Source of the DNA: an uncultured Bacilli bacterium | GTDB lineage: Bacteria; Bacillota_I; Bacilli_A; RF39; UBA660 | Direction of reading: 5' to 3' | DNA length: 25,992 nt | NCBI GenBank assembly: GCA_944351345.1 | Contig: CALVPO010000004.1 | Location: forward strand, 1-25,992 | Part shown: in pieces, positions 8,194-15,748 of the stretch | Layout of the letters: every line of letters begins with the position of its first letter | Numbering within the stretch: the first letter of the stretch is position 1 | Made by a program: the position numbers and the translations under genes | Notes under the pieces: generated by a model | What the model was told of the DNA's origin: nothing | The model's input: only the letters and a program-made list of their open reading frames with translations | Database searches by the model: none

Positions 8194-9240
8194 ATGAACA
8201 AGATAGTTGAAAAAGATAAGGCGTTGGCTCAAGTAATAGCAGATATAGAAAAACAATTTGGTAAAGGTGCAATTATGAAGTTAGGTGAGCAAGAGAAAGT
8301 TAGTGTTGAAGTATCAAAAAGTGGTTCTCTTGCTTTGGATATAGCATTAGGAGTAGGAGGATATCCAAAAGGAAGAATTATAGAAATATATGGACCTGAA
8401 TCCTCTGGTAAGACTACCTTTGCCCTACATGCTATAGCAGAAGTTCAAAAAGAAGGTGGAAGAGCAGCTTTTATCGATGCTGAACACTCTTTAGATCCAG
8501 TATATGCCGAAGCATTAGGCGTAGATATTGATGAATTGCTTTTATCTCAACCGGATACTGGTGAACAGGCTTTGGAAATATGTGATACTCTAGTAAAAAG
8601 TGAAGCTGTTAATATAGTTGTAATAGATTCAGTTGCTGCCTTGGTACCACAAGCAGAGATTGATGGTGAGATGGGGGATACCCATGTTGGATTACAAGCT
8701 AGATTAATGTCACAAGCATTAAGAAAGTTATCAGGTACTATAAATAAGACTAATACAATAGTCATATTTATAAATCAATTAAGAGAAAAAGTTGGGGTCA
8801 TGTTTGGCAACCCTGAAACTACTCCAGGCGGGAAAGCTTTAAAATATTATTCATCTGTTAGACTTGATATAAGGAGAGGAGAGCAAATAAAACAAGGATC
8901 TGATGTTGTTGGTAATTCTACTAAAATTAAGGTTGTAAAAAATAAAGTTGCTCCTCCGTTTAAGACAGCAGTTGTAGATATAATGTATGGTGAGGGAATT
9001 AGCCATGAAGGAGAACTTATTGATTTAGCAGTTGAAGCTGATATTATTGAAAAAAGTGGTGCATGGTATGCTTATAATGGTAATAAAATAGGACAAGGTA
9101 AAGAAAATAGTAAATTATTTCTTAAAAATAATCCAAATATTATGATGGAAATAGAAGATAAAGTAAGAGAAGTATATGATATTTCTAATAAAAAGAGCGA
9201 CAAGAAAGCCAATAAAACTAAAGATAAAAATGAAAAATAG
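8194..9240 (+). CDS. recA: Recombinase RecA
   Basis: The strand-exchange ATPase of homologous recombination and the SOS co-protease, 348 aa, normal length. The Walker A GPESSGKTTF starts at residue 67; VIDSVAALVPQAEIDGEMGD is the Walker B region; INQLREKVGVMFGNPETTPG covers loop L2. The C-terminal tail is short and Lys-rich, with fewer acidic residues than the E. coli tail. AAAGGAG precedes the ATG. It is transcribed alone, between the rlmH terminator and its own terminator, from a consensus promoter with an SOS-like box. No intein is seen. Confidence 0.98.
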   Translation: MNKIVEKDKALAQVIADIEKQFGKGAIMKLGEQEKVSVEVSKSGSLALDIALGVGGYPKGRIIEIYGPESSGKTTFALHAIAEVQKEGGRAAFIDAEHSLDPVYAEALGVDIDELLLSQPDTGEQALEICDTLVKSEAVNIVVIDSVAALVPQAEIDGEMGDTHVGLQARLMSQALRKLSGTINKTNTIVIFINQLREKVGVMFGNPETTPGGKALKYYSSVRLDIRRGEQIKQGSDVVGNSTKIKVVKNKVAPPFKTAVVDIMYGEGISHEGELIDLAVEADIIEKSGAWYAYNGNKIGQGKENSKLFLKNNPNIMMEIEDKVREVYDISNKKSDKKANKTKDKNEK

Positions 9241-9266
9241 ATCATTTTATTGTGATCTATTTTTCT
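9233..9266. terminator. Bidirectional terminator between recA and the small membrane gene
   Basis: A 12-bp perfect stem (AAAAATAGATCA at 9233-9244, TGATCTATTTTT at 9253-9264) with an 8-nt loop, A-rich on the left and T-rich on the right. It can stop recA and also the convergent gene that ends at 9257. Confidence 0.8.
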
Positions 9267-9538
9267 AAAAAGTATTTTATTTTAAGCTCCAATTTTTTAT
9301 CTTCTAATATGTTTATTTTTTCTTGCTTTTTTATAAATGTATAAGTACATATAGAAATCATAATAATATTTAATTCTAAGATAATACCGTTTATTAAATA
9401 TGGATGATAAATAATATTTAGGATATTTATTACAACAGTACTTAAAAATAATATACTACATACAATATAGATATTTCTCTCTATTTTTACAAGTTTTGTT
9501 TCTTTATTTAAATTAATTAAATTTTCTTTTTGTCTCAT
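9257..9538 (-). CDS. Small two-helix membrane protein, unknown function
   Basis: A 93-aa protein that I do not recognise. It has a charged N-terminus, two hydrophobic helices (about 27-48 and 52-69, separated by a YHPYLING turn) and a Lys-rich C-terminal segment (about 70-93) that probably lies in the cytoplasm. The gene looks real even though it is short: AAAGGGTGAT lies 5 bases before the ATG, the same site as at rplI, and a good promoter lies upstream on the same strand. It converges on recA and shares its terminator. No motif points to a function. Confidence 0.65.
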   Translation of the reverse strand: MRQKENLINLNKETKLVKIERNIYIVCSILFLSTVVINILNIIYHPYLINGIILELNIIMISICTYTFIKKQEKINILEDKKLELKIKYFLEK

Positions 9539-9570
9539 ATTTTATCACCCTTTAAAATTTTATGTTGTCT

Positions 9571-9599
9571 ATTTTAGCATTATGATAATTAGTTGTCAA
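9571..9599 (-). promoter_or_regulatory. Promoter of the small membrane protein gene
   Basis: On the minus strand, TTGACA (9599-9594) and TAAAAT (9576-9571) with a 17-bp spacer. It is divergent from the ftsY promoter. Confidence 0.75.
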
Positions 9600-9614
9600 T
9601 TTAATTAATCAAAG

Positions 9615-9644
9615 TTGTTAAAAATTTTGTTTCTATGCTATAAT
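9615..9644 (+). promoter_or_regulatory. ftsY promoter
   Basis: TTGTTA at 9615-9620 and a perfect TATAAT at 9639-9644 with an 18-bp spacer. AGGAGG at 9650-9655 follows and serves the ATG at 9663. Confidence 0.75.
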
Positions 9645-9662
9645 TGTTTAGGAGGTTAAAAT

Positions 9663-10628
9663 ATGGGCTTATTTAGTAAAATAAAAAATGTTTTTTCGAA
9701 TAAAAAGGATGAGGTAGAAAAATATGATAAAGGGCTAGAAAAGACTAGAAAAGAATTTATTTCTCAACTTTCTAATTTAAGTCATAAGTATAAGAATATT
9801 GATGATGATTATTTTGAAGAATTAGAAGATATTTTAATTATGGCTGATATTGGTATTAATACTGTTATGAAATTTGTTGATAAGTTAAAAGTGAGAGTTA
9901 AGAGCGAGAAAATTGTTGATAGTAATTACTTAAAAGATATTATAGTTGATGAATTATTTATTATGTATGTTGAAGATAATGTTATTGATAGTAAAATTCA
10001 TTTTAGTGAAAGTGGTCCTACTGTTGTTTTATTTGTTGGAGTTAATGGTGTAGGTAAGACTACTACTATTGGTAAGATGGCTTCTATGTTTATTAACGAA
10101 GGAAAAAAGGTTATGTTGGTTGCTGGAGATACTTTTAGGGCTGGAGCTATTGAGCAGATAGAAGAATGGGGCGATAGAATAGGGGCTGATGTCGTAAAAT
10201 CTAATTCCAAGGATCCATCAGCTGTTATGTACGATGCCCTTGATAAAGCGAAAAAAGAAAATTATGATATTGTTTTAATTGATACAGCAGGTCGTCTTCA
10301 AAATAAGGATAATTTAATGCGTGAGTTAGAGAAAGTTAATCGTGTTATTAAGAAGATAATACCTGATGCTCCTCATGAGACTTTGCTTGTTATTGATGCT
10401 ACTACTGGACAAAATGGTATTGTTCAAGCTAAGTCTTTTAAAGAGATAACTGATGTAACAGGTATAGTTTTAACTAAATTAGATGGAACTGCTAAAGGAG
10501 GTATAGTTTTAGCAATTAAGGAAGAAGTGAATATTCCTGTAAAGTATGTTGGTTTAGGAGAAGGAGAGAATGATTTAGAAAAATTTGATATAGAAAAATA
10601 TATATATGGTTTATTTAAGGATTTGTAG
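9663..10628 (+). CDS. ftsY: Signal recognition particle receptor FtsY
   Basis: The SRP receptor GTPase that takes ribosome-SRP complexes to the SecYEG translocon; 321 aa. The N-terminal helical part is short and the long acidic domain of E. coli is absent, as is common in Firmicutes. The G domain shows G1 GVNGVGKTTT, the DTFRAGAIEQ insertion-box motif, DTAGRLQNKDNLMREL, and the TKLDGTAKGG closing loop. Ylx-M follows after 8 bases, so the gene belongs to an SRP-related unit, but ffh is not next to it. Confidence 0.97.
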   Translation: MGLFSKIKNVFSNKKDEVEKYDKGLEKTRKEFISQLSNLSHKYKNIDDDYFEELEDILIMADIGINTVMKFVDKLKVRVKSEKIVDSNYLKDIIVDELFIMYVEDNVIDSKIHFSESGPTVVLFVGVNGVGKTTTIGKMASMFINEGKKVMLVAGDTFRAGAIEQIEEWGDRIGADVVKSNSKDPSAVMYDALDKAKKENYDIVLIDTAGRLQNKDNLMRELEKVNRVIKKIIPDAPHETLLVIDATTGQNGIVQAKSFKEITDVTGIVLTKLDGTAKGGIVLAIKEEVNIPVKYVGLGEGENDLEKFDIEKYIYGLFKDL

Positions 10629-10636
10629 GCGATAAT

Positions 10637-10930
10637 GTGGATGATAGAAATTATATTATAGTTCTTTATGATTATTATATGGAGCTTTTTAATGATAAGC
10701 AGAGAAAATATTTTGAAGATTATTATTTTAATAACTTGTCTTTAGCTGAAATAAGTGATAATATAGGTATTAGTAGGAATGCTATACATAAGGTTATTAA
10801 AAATATGGAGGAGAAATTATATTTTTATGAAGATAAATTGAGGCTTTATGATAAGGCATGTAAGTTAAAAAATATTGTTGAAAATATTGATGATGATGCT
10901 TTAAAAGAGAAATTAAAGGAGTTGTATTAG
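10637..10930 (+). CDS. ylxM: YlxM family helix-turn-helix protein (SRP-associated)
   Basis: A 97-aa protein of the YlxM/UPF0122 family, which is normally encoded next to ffh or ftsY and acts with SRP. Its fold resembles sigma-factor region 4: DKQRKYFEDYYFNNLSLAEI followed by the helix-turn-helix GISRNAIHKVIKNMEEKL (about 37-58) and a charged coiled tail. The start is a GTG 8 bases after the ftsY stop; ATGs nearby are out of frame. The ribosome binding site is weak (TAGGCGAT). The next gene starts 3 bases after its stop. The family link is clear; whether it binds DNA or an SRP component cannot be read from the sequence. Confidence 0.88.
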   Translation: MDDRNYIIVLYDYYMELFNDKQRKYFEDYYFNNLSLAEISDNIGISRNAIHKVIKNMEEKLYFYEDKLRLYDKACKLKNIVENIDDDALKEKLKELY

Positions 10931-10933
10931 GAG

Positions 10934-11131
10934 ATGAGATTTGTGGATAGGGATAATTTACCAGTTGAGATTAAGAATAATGAATTGCCTAAAGATGATA
11001 CTAAAAAATATAAAATGTTTTATGATTCTAAGGTAAAAACTGAAGGTGGTTTTGTTGATGCTATATTTTTAGCATCAATTATGGTTACTTGTGTTATGTG
11101 GGGAATGCTTATAATTTTATTAATGAGATAG
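10934..11131 (+). CDS. Small single-helix membrane protein, unknown function
   Basis: A 65-aa protein of no family I recognise. Residues 1-38 are polar and charged (DNLPVEIKNNELPKDDTKKY); residues 41-63 form one C-terminal membrane helix (VDAIFLASIMVTCVMWGMLI). The ATG is preceded by AAAGGAGTTG at 10915-10924 and AGGAGATG at 10929-10936. It lies 3 bases after ylxM and 10 bases before the AAA ATPase gene, which supports translation as part of this operon. A role in anchoring the ATPase next door is possible but is only a guess from position. Confidence 0.65.
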   Translation: MRFVDRDNLPVEIKNNELPKDDTKKYKMFYDSKVKTEGGFVDAIFLASIMVTCVMWGMLIILLMR

Positions 11132-11141
11132 AGGTGATATT

Positions 11142-12056
11142 TTGAATAATTATAGTATGCTTCAGAGATATGCTGACGAGATGACTGCTACTAATTATAT
11201 TACTGATCCTTCTATTGCTAGAGAGGAAGAAATTAAGGAATTAATCTTAATTTTACTTACACCAGAAAAATCTGCTATTTTAGTAGGTAAGCCTGGCATA
11301 GGTAAAACTGCTATTGTAGAAGGACTTGCATATAGAATTCAAAAAGGAATGGTTCCTAATGTCTTATTAGGGTATAAAATTTTTAGAATAAATACTACTG
11401 CTCTTTTAGGTAACGATGATAATGGTGATAATAGGGTATTAAAATTAGTTCAAGAATTACAAAGTATTGATAAAGTAATCTTATTTATAGATGAGATACA
11501 TACATTAATTGGTGATGGAAGATTAGATCTTGCTAATATGTTTAAGGAAGGTCTTAGTCGTGGTACTATAAAAATTATTGGTGCTACTACTACTTATGAG
11601 TATGAAACCTATATTTTAAGAGATAAAGCATTTATGAGAAGATTTGATAAAGTTGATGTTGCAGAACCTACTGCTGAACAGTGTGTTGAAATTTTGCTTA
11701 AAACTTTACCAAAAATTGAATATCAAACTCAAGTTAAGTTAGATTATACTGATTTCCAGAAAGAAGAGATAATGAAATTCATTGTTAATATGACTAGTGA
11801 ATTTAAAAGAGTATATGAGGTGTCTTCTAGATATCCTGATATTGCTTTAGTACTTCTTAGACAGGCTTTTTCTAATGCTGTATATGAAAATAGGAAAACG
11901 GTTAACTTTAAAAATATTTATGATGCTATAAGATTTACTAAAGCTGTTTATCCTGATGTTATAAAGAAGGAATTGGTTGTTTTTAAAGAAACTTTTAAAG
12001 ATGAATTAAAACAAGAAAATGTTATTGTTGATCCAGAAAATTATTTGGCTAATTAA
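11142..12056 (+). CDS. Stand-alone ClpA/ClpB D1-like AAA+ ATPase
   Basis: A 304-aa single-ring AAA+ ATPase closest to the first nucleotide-binding domain of ClpA/ClpB. Walker A is GKPGIGKT (residues 49-56, K55), followed by IVEGLAYRI; Walker B is LFIDEIHTLIG; sensor 1 is IIGATTTYEYETYI; the arginine finger is RRFDKVDVAEP; a small helical lid follows. It lacks the Clp N-domain, the ClpB middle coiled coil, the second AAA ring and any visible ClpP-binding loop, so it is not a full Clp chaperone. The start is a TTG with GAGGTGAT 7 bases ahead. As the last gene of the ftsY operon it may act on membrane or secretion clients, but that is inference. Confidence 0.8.
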   Translation: MNNYSMLQRYADEMTATNYITDPSIAREEEIKELILILLTPEKSAILVGKPGIGKTAIVEGLAYRIQKGMVPNVLLGYKIFRINTTALLGNDDNGDNRVLKLVQELQSIDKVILFIDEIHTLIGDGRLDLANMFKEGLSRGTIKIIGATTTYEYETYILRDKAFMRRFDKVDVAEPTAEQCVEILLKTLPKIEYQTQVKLDYTDFQKEEIMKFIVNMTSEFKRVYEVSSRYPDIALVLLRQAFSNAVYENRKTVNFKNIYDAIRFTKAVYPDVIKKELVVFKETFKDELKQENVIVDPENYLAN

Positions 12057-12088
12057 AAAATACTAATTATTTTTAACTAGTATTTTTT
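12055..12088. terminator. Bidirectional terminator between the AAA gene and the ABC permease
   Basis: An 11-bp perfect stem (AAAAAATACTA at 12055-12065, TAGTATTTTTT at 12078-12088), loop of 12. It overlaps the stop codon of the minus-strand permease and serves both convergent operons. Confidence 0.8.
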
Positions 12089-12851
12089 CTATGTAGTTTA
12101 TTATTATGTACATTATATATGAAACTATCATTAGTATTATTATACCTGAGATGACAAGATCAAGGTTAAATACTTGAGATCCATACATTATTAAATAACC
12201 TATACCACTTTTTGATACTAGGAGTTCTCCCATTATTACACCGATTAAAGACATACTAATATTTATTTTTAAACTACTTATTATAGTAGGATAGCTAGAT
12301 GGCAGTACTAAATATCTTAATATTTGCCACTTAGTAGCCTTAAAAGATTTTAATAAGTTTATTTTTGATAAATCAGTTGCTTGAAATCCATTATATACAG
12401 TTATTATTGTAATAATTACTGAAACTAACATAGCCATTACTATTATTGCATTTATATTAGCTCCTACCCAAATAATTAAAATTGGTCCTAGAGATACTTT
12501 TGGTAGAGAATTTAGGACTGTAAGATAAGGGTCTACTACTTTAGATATGAATTTGTTATACCATAATATGATTGCTATGAGTATACCTAAAACTGTTCCT
12601 AACACAAAGCTTATTATAGTTTCGTATGAAGTTATCCAAATATGGTGAAATAATTCATTAGAGTTATATAGTGATATAATTGTGTCTAGAACTCTTATTG
12701 GGGATGATGTTATAAATGTATTAATTAAGTTATTGTTGGCTAAAAATTGCCAACCTAGTATTATAATTAATAATATTATTATTTGAGTTAGTAAAATTAG
12801 TAATTTATTTATTTTTAATTTTTTTAAATATTTTTGGTATTCTTTAGACAT
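12063..12851 (-). CDS. ABC importer permease, NitT/TauT (SsuC-like) family
   Basis: The membrane subunit of a nitrate/sulfonate/taurine-type importer, 262 aa from ATG 12851. It has about six membrane helices and the BPD_transp_1 coupling region: SLPKVSLGPILIIWVGAN, then VYNGFQATDLSKINLLKSFK with the EAA-like loop before YLVLPSSYPTIISSLKI. ATG 12851 overlaps the stop of the ATPase C-terminal remnant by 8 bases (ATGTCTAA), the same overlap as between binding protein and ATPase, which supports that start. A TTG at 12860 with GGGAG closer to it is the alternative. The subunit is intact, but both its partners are interrupted upstream. The substrate cannot be told; sulfonate, nitrate and vitamin precursors all use this family. 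Confidence 0.9.
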   Translation of the reverse strand: MSKEYQKYLKKLKINKLLILLTQIIILLIIILGWQFLANNNLINTFITSSPIRVLDTIISLYNSNELFHHIWITSYETIISFVLGTVLGILIAIILWYNKFISKVVDPYLTVLNSLPKVSLGPILIIWVGANINAIIVMAMLVSVIITIITVYNGFQATDLSKINLLKSFKATKWQILRYLVLPSSYPTIISSLKINISMSLIGVIMGELLVSKSGIGYLIMYGSQVFNLDLVISGIIILMIVSYIMYIIINYIEKILVKNN

Positions 12852-13020
12852 GATGATCAATATTCTCCCAAATTTTTTTATAGTATGTATTAAATTCTTT
12901 ACATTCTCTATTAGTAATAGGGCTTTTTTTGTTTGTTAATTTTATGTCATATATGTTTTTTACTTTAGATGGTCGATTTGTTAATATTACTACTGTATCT
13001 GCCATGGTTACGGCTTCTGC
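12844..13020 (-). pseudogene. C-terminal part of the ABC ATPase gene, cut off by element 1
   Basis: The last 59 codons of the ATPase gene whose first part lies at 15765-16358. On the minus strand it continues from the shared GCAGAAGC as AEAVTMADTVVILTNRPSKV and ends IWENIDHHV with TAA at 12844-12846. AEAVTMADTVVILTNRP is the segment that follows the H-loop in NitT/TauT ATPases (compare the family pattern EA..LADRVVVLS.RP). It has no start of its own. Joined to the upstream part at the 8-bp repeat, the frame continues exactly and gives a 250-aa ATPase. Probably untranslated while the element is in place. Confidence 0.92.
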
Positions 13021-13032
13021 AATATACTAAAT
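13013..13032 (+). repeat. Left end of element 1 (core plus inverted arm)
   Basis: Core GCTTCTGC at 13013-13020, then arm AATATACTAAAT at 13021-13032. Left of the core is host ATPase sequence. Confidence 0.85.
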
Positions 13033-13034
13033 AA

Positions 13035-13065
13035 TTGTAATTAAATATTATTATTTTTTTATAAT
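13035..13065 (+). promoter_or_regulatory. Possible promoter of the element 1 recombinase
   Basis: TTGTAA at 13035-13040 and TATAAT at 13060-13065 with a 19-bp spacer, longer than ideal. It lies just inside the left end and 28 bases before the small ORF. Confidence 0.45.
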
Positions 13066-13092
13066 ATCATATTGTTTATTAGAGGGATGTTT

Positions 13093-13224
13093 ATGAAGAA
13101 AATTTCAAAGTGTAAAGATAAAAAAATTAAACTTAATAAAAAGCAACAATTTAGAATGTTAGAATTTTTTTTGAATACTTCTGTACCTAGAATGCTATCT
13201 AATAGAGAAAGGGATAGTAAATAG
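13093..13224 (+). CDS. 43-aa basic protein ahead of the recombinase (element 1)
   Basis: A small ORF with AGAGGGATG at 13081-13089 ahead of its ATG; it encodes a 43-aa, Lys-rich protein (MKKISKCKDKKIKLNKKQQF, then RMLEFFLNTSVPRMLSN). Its TAG (13222-13224) touches the recombinase ATG (13225) directly, so the recombinase has no other clear ribosome binding site and is probably translated by coupling. I do not recognise the family. Its size, charge and position fit a recombination directionality factor or a regulator of the recombinase, but no sequence motif proves this. Confidence 0.6.
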   Translation: MKKISKCKDKKIKLNKKQQFRMLEFFLNTSVPRMLSNRERDSK

Positions 13225-14769
13225 ATGAAGAATGCTGGGATTTATATTCGTGTGTCTACAGAACATCAAGTTTATGAGGGATATTCTGTTAGTGCTCAAA
13301 AAAATAATTTAGTAAAGTTTGCTAAAAATAATGATTTTAATATATATAGTATTTATTCTGATGAGGGAATTAGTGGGAAAAATGTTGAGGATAGACCTGA
13401 AATTAAGAGATTAATTAATGATATAGAATGTGGAGTAATTGAAGTTGTTTTAATATATAAATTTGATAGATTAACTAGAAATATTTCTGATACAGAAGAT
13501 TTTATTAAGCTTATTCAAAAATATGATATAGTTATATATACTTTATCTGATGGGGAAGTAGATGTTAGTACTCCTCAAGGAAGATTTGTTACTAGGTTAA
13601 AGGGAGCGGTTGCTCAGTTAGAGAGAGAGCAAACTTCTGAGAGAATTAAATTTGCTTTTATTCAAAAAGTTAAGGATGGTTATTCTTTATGTAGTGCTAC
13701 TACTTGTTATGGTTATGATAGAAATAAGCATCAGAAAATTATGACAGTTAATTATGAAGAAGCTAAGGTTGTGATGAGGATATTCAAAATGTATCTTAAT
13801 AATTATACTTTTACTGAGATTGCAAGAGTACTTAATGATGAAAATATTTCTACAAAGATGTTTGGTCGTGAATTAAAGGTTAGGGATAAAGTTAGTAAGA
13901 AAGTAATTGGGTCAAGGATAGTTAATAGTATTTGGCAACCTAAAATGATTAGGCTTATTTTGTCTAATTCTACATATATTGGAAAGGTTAGATATGGTAT
14001 TGGAACTAAACATTATTTTGAAGTTGATGGTTTACATGAAGCGATTATTGATAAAGATATTTGGGATAGTGTACAAGAAAAGATGTCTAAAATTAGGCAT
14101 ATTTCTCATACTAAATTACCTTATGATGATGTTTATTATTGTGGTACTTTAGTTTGTGGTATTTGTGGTAGAAAATTGACTACTAGTAGGACGTTAGGAT
14201 ATTTAAGAAAAGATGGTGTGCGTAAAGTATTTAACGGTTATAGATGTGTTAATCGTGAAAAAGGTTTTTGTAGTGCTATTGGAATGTCTCATTATAAAGT
14301 AGAGAATGTATTTTTGAAATATTTGGAAAATGTAGAAGAGTTTGATAGTGATGTTATAGATAGATTAGTGGTTGATGATAATAATAATTTGTTGGATGAA
14401 GAAATATTTGATATTAAAAAAGTTATAAAAAAGACTAAGAATAAATTAAAGCAGGTTATGAATATGTTTATGGTGAATGCTATAGATTATGAACAATTTA
14501 GTTATATGACTAATGAATTAAAGAAGAAAATTGATAGTTTTAAAAATAAATTAGATGAATTGCAACTTAAGTATAAGTCTGTTTCTTTTATTAATAAAGA
14601 TAATATTTCTAGGTCTATTAGTGAACATTGGCAGTATTTGACTAATAGAGAGAAGTTGTTTTTTTTAACAGAATTTGTTGAAGAGATAATTGTTATTAAT
14701 CATTCAAAAATTAAGACTAATAATGATGTCGAAATTCTAGATGTTAAGTTTTATAATAATAGTAATTAA
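13225..14769 (+). CDS. Large serine recombinase (element 1 integrase)
   Basis: A 514-aa site-specific recombinase. The N-terminal resolvase domain (about 4-150) has the catalytic serine S11 in IYIRVSTEHQ, the DEGISGKN loop, and FDRLTRN; the recombinase domain (about 170-290) has GYDRNKHQK, FTEIARVLN and YIGKVRYG. A zinc ribbon follows (CGTLVCGICGRKL, then YRCVNREKGFC), then a coiled coil (about 390-450) of the type that controls synapsis in large serine integrases. Full length for the family and apparently intact. It starts about 200 bases from the left end of the element, the usual place for an integrase near its attachment site. It shares only family features with the recombinase at 21445. 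Confidence 0.95.
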   Translation: MKNAGIYIRVSTEHQVYEGYSVSAQKNNLVKFAKNNDFNIYSIYSDEGISGKNVEDRPEIKRLINDIECGVIEVVLIYKFDRLTRNISDTEDFIKLIQKYDIVIYTLSDGEVDVSTPQGRFVTRLKGAVAQLEREQTSERIKFAFIQKVKDGYSLCSATTCYGYDRNKHQKIMTVNYEEAKVVMRIFKMYLNNYTFTEIARVLNDENISTKMFGRELKVRDKVSKKVIGSRIVNSIWQPKMIRLILSNSTYIGKVRYGIGTKHYFEVDGLHEAIIDKDIWDSVQEKMSKIRHISHTKLPYDDVYYCGTLVCGICGRKLTTSRTLGYLRKDGVRKVFNGYRCVNREKGFCSAIGMSHYKVENVFLKYLENVEEFDSDVIDRLVVDDNNNLLDEEIFDIKKVIKKTKNKLKQVMNMFMVNAIDYEQFSYMTNELKKKIDSFKNKLDELQLKYKSVSFINKDNISRSISEHWQYLTNREKLFFLTEFVEEIIVINHSKIKTNNDVEILDVKFYNNSN

Positions 14770-14775
14770 ATAATA

Positions 14776-14818
14776 AAAAACTGTTAGAAATTAATTTGAT
14801 AATTTCATAACAGTTTTT
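14776..14818. terminator. Bidirectional terminator between recombinase and collagen-like gene
   Basis: AAAAACTGTTA (14776-14786) pairs with TAACAGTTTTT (14808-14818); the stem continues inward as GAAATT/AATTTC with one bulged A. It serves the two convergent genes of element 1. Confidence 0.8.
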
Positions 14819-14830
14819 AGTTATTGTTTT

Positions 14831-15577
14831 TTATTGGATTTTATTGATTGAAACACTTGCTGAATACAAATCATTTGGCACTAAATCGAAATCGATACCA
14901 GAGGTATTAACTAATCTATAGCTTGCTCCTGGAAGGGCTTCAAATACTGCGTTTCCGCTAATAGTTCCAGTTTCGCAACAAGATAATTTATTATGTGTAG
15001 AAGAATGGGCAATTAAAATGTCTTCTGGCCAGAATTGATGTAATTCTATTCCTAAAGTTTTAGGTTCACAGTCATTTTTATCTTGATTTCTATTTCTTAC
15101 ATTTACCCACCAGTGAATCATATATATTCCTGCTTCTGGGACAGAAAATTCTCCTGTTGCTGGATTATAAGAAATTTTGTTTGAAATATTTGTATTTTGG
15201 AATAGGATTGGGTTTTGAGCTGGAACTGTTGTGTTTGATTCGTCATGTACCATGGCGTAACTGTTTAATTCTGTTCCTGGTCCAGCAGGTCCAGTAGGTC
15301 CGGTAGGACCAGTAATACCAGTGGCACCAGTAGGACCAGTTACACCTTGGGGTCCAGTAGGACCGGTAGGTCCGGTTATTCCAGTAGGTCCTATTATACC
15401 TCTAGGACCAGTAGGACCTGTTGCACCAGTAGGACCAGTAGGTCCAGTAGCACCTCTAGGTCCAGTAGGACCAGTAGGTCCTGTTTTACAACATTCTCTA
15501 CTATTAATTAATCCGCAGAATTCGATTGATTTTTTACAACAATTTTTTTCATTTTCATAAATTTCATCTTCATTCAT
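14831..15577 (-). CDS. Collagen-like surface protein with a BclA/C1q-like C-terminal domain (element 1 cargo)
   Basis: A 248-aa protein. ATG 15577 is chosen because AAAGGAG (15592-15586) lies 8 bases ahead; an earlier in-frame ATG at 15595 precedes that site. Residues 1-32 hold CC and CC pairs (C13-C14, C29-C30). Residues 33-101 are 23 uninterrupted Gly-X-Y triplets, mostly GPT, which should form a collagen triple helix. The remainder (about 102-248) is a beta-rich domain with NPATGEFSVPEAGIYMIHWW near its start, similar to the C1q/TNF-like heads of spore-coat protein BclA and phage tip proteins. No signal peptide is seen, as in BclA. Likely a trimeric surface or spore-layer filament. It lies within the mobile element, so it is portable cargo. 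Confidence 0.85.
   Translation of the reverse strand: MNEDEIYENEKNCCKKSIEFCGLINSRECCKTGPTGPTGPRGATGPTGPTGATGPTGPRGIIGPTGITGPTGPTGPQGVTGPTGATGITGPTGPTGPAGPGTELNSYAMVHDESNTTVPAQNPILFQNTNISNKISYNPATGEFSVPEAGIYMIHWWVNVRNRNQDKNDCEPKTLGIELHQFWPEDILIAHSSTHNKLSCCETGTISGNAVFEALPGASYRLVNTSGIDFDLVPNDLYSASVSINKIQ
15296..15485 (-). repeat. GGT-CCT-rich Gly-X-Y codon repeats
   Basis: Nine-base units of the GGTCCTACT type encode the collagen triplets. The repeat makes long open frames in other readings, including a plus-strand one, that are not genes. Confidence 0.85.
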
Positions 15578-15748
15578 ATTTTTTTCTCCTTTCATTATAC
15601 ATTATGAAAGATATAAATATTTGAATCGACTTATGTCTCTAAATTTTTTATTATATCAAAAAAATATATTTCTTTTGATAAAGTTGTGATGTTTATTTGA
15701 TTTTATAAAATTATATTGTATTTAATAAGTATAGCTTTTTTTTATTGA

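Noticed and set aside
12861..13020. This stretch as plain intergenic DNA upstream of the permease
   Set aside because: It reads on the minus strand as the missing C-terminus of the ATPase and joins it in frame.
15321..15560. Plus-strand ORF rich in GPVGPV opposite the collagen gene
   Set aside because: It is the complement of the Gly-X-Y codon repeats, with no ribosome binding site; an artefact of the repeat.
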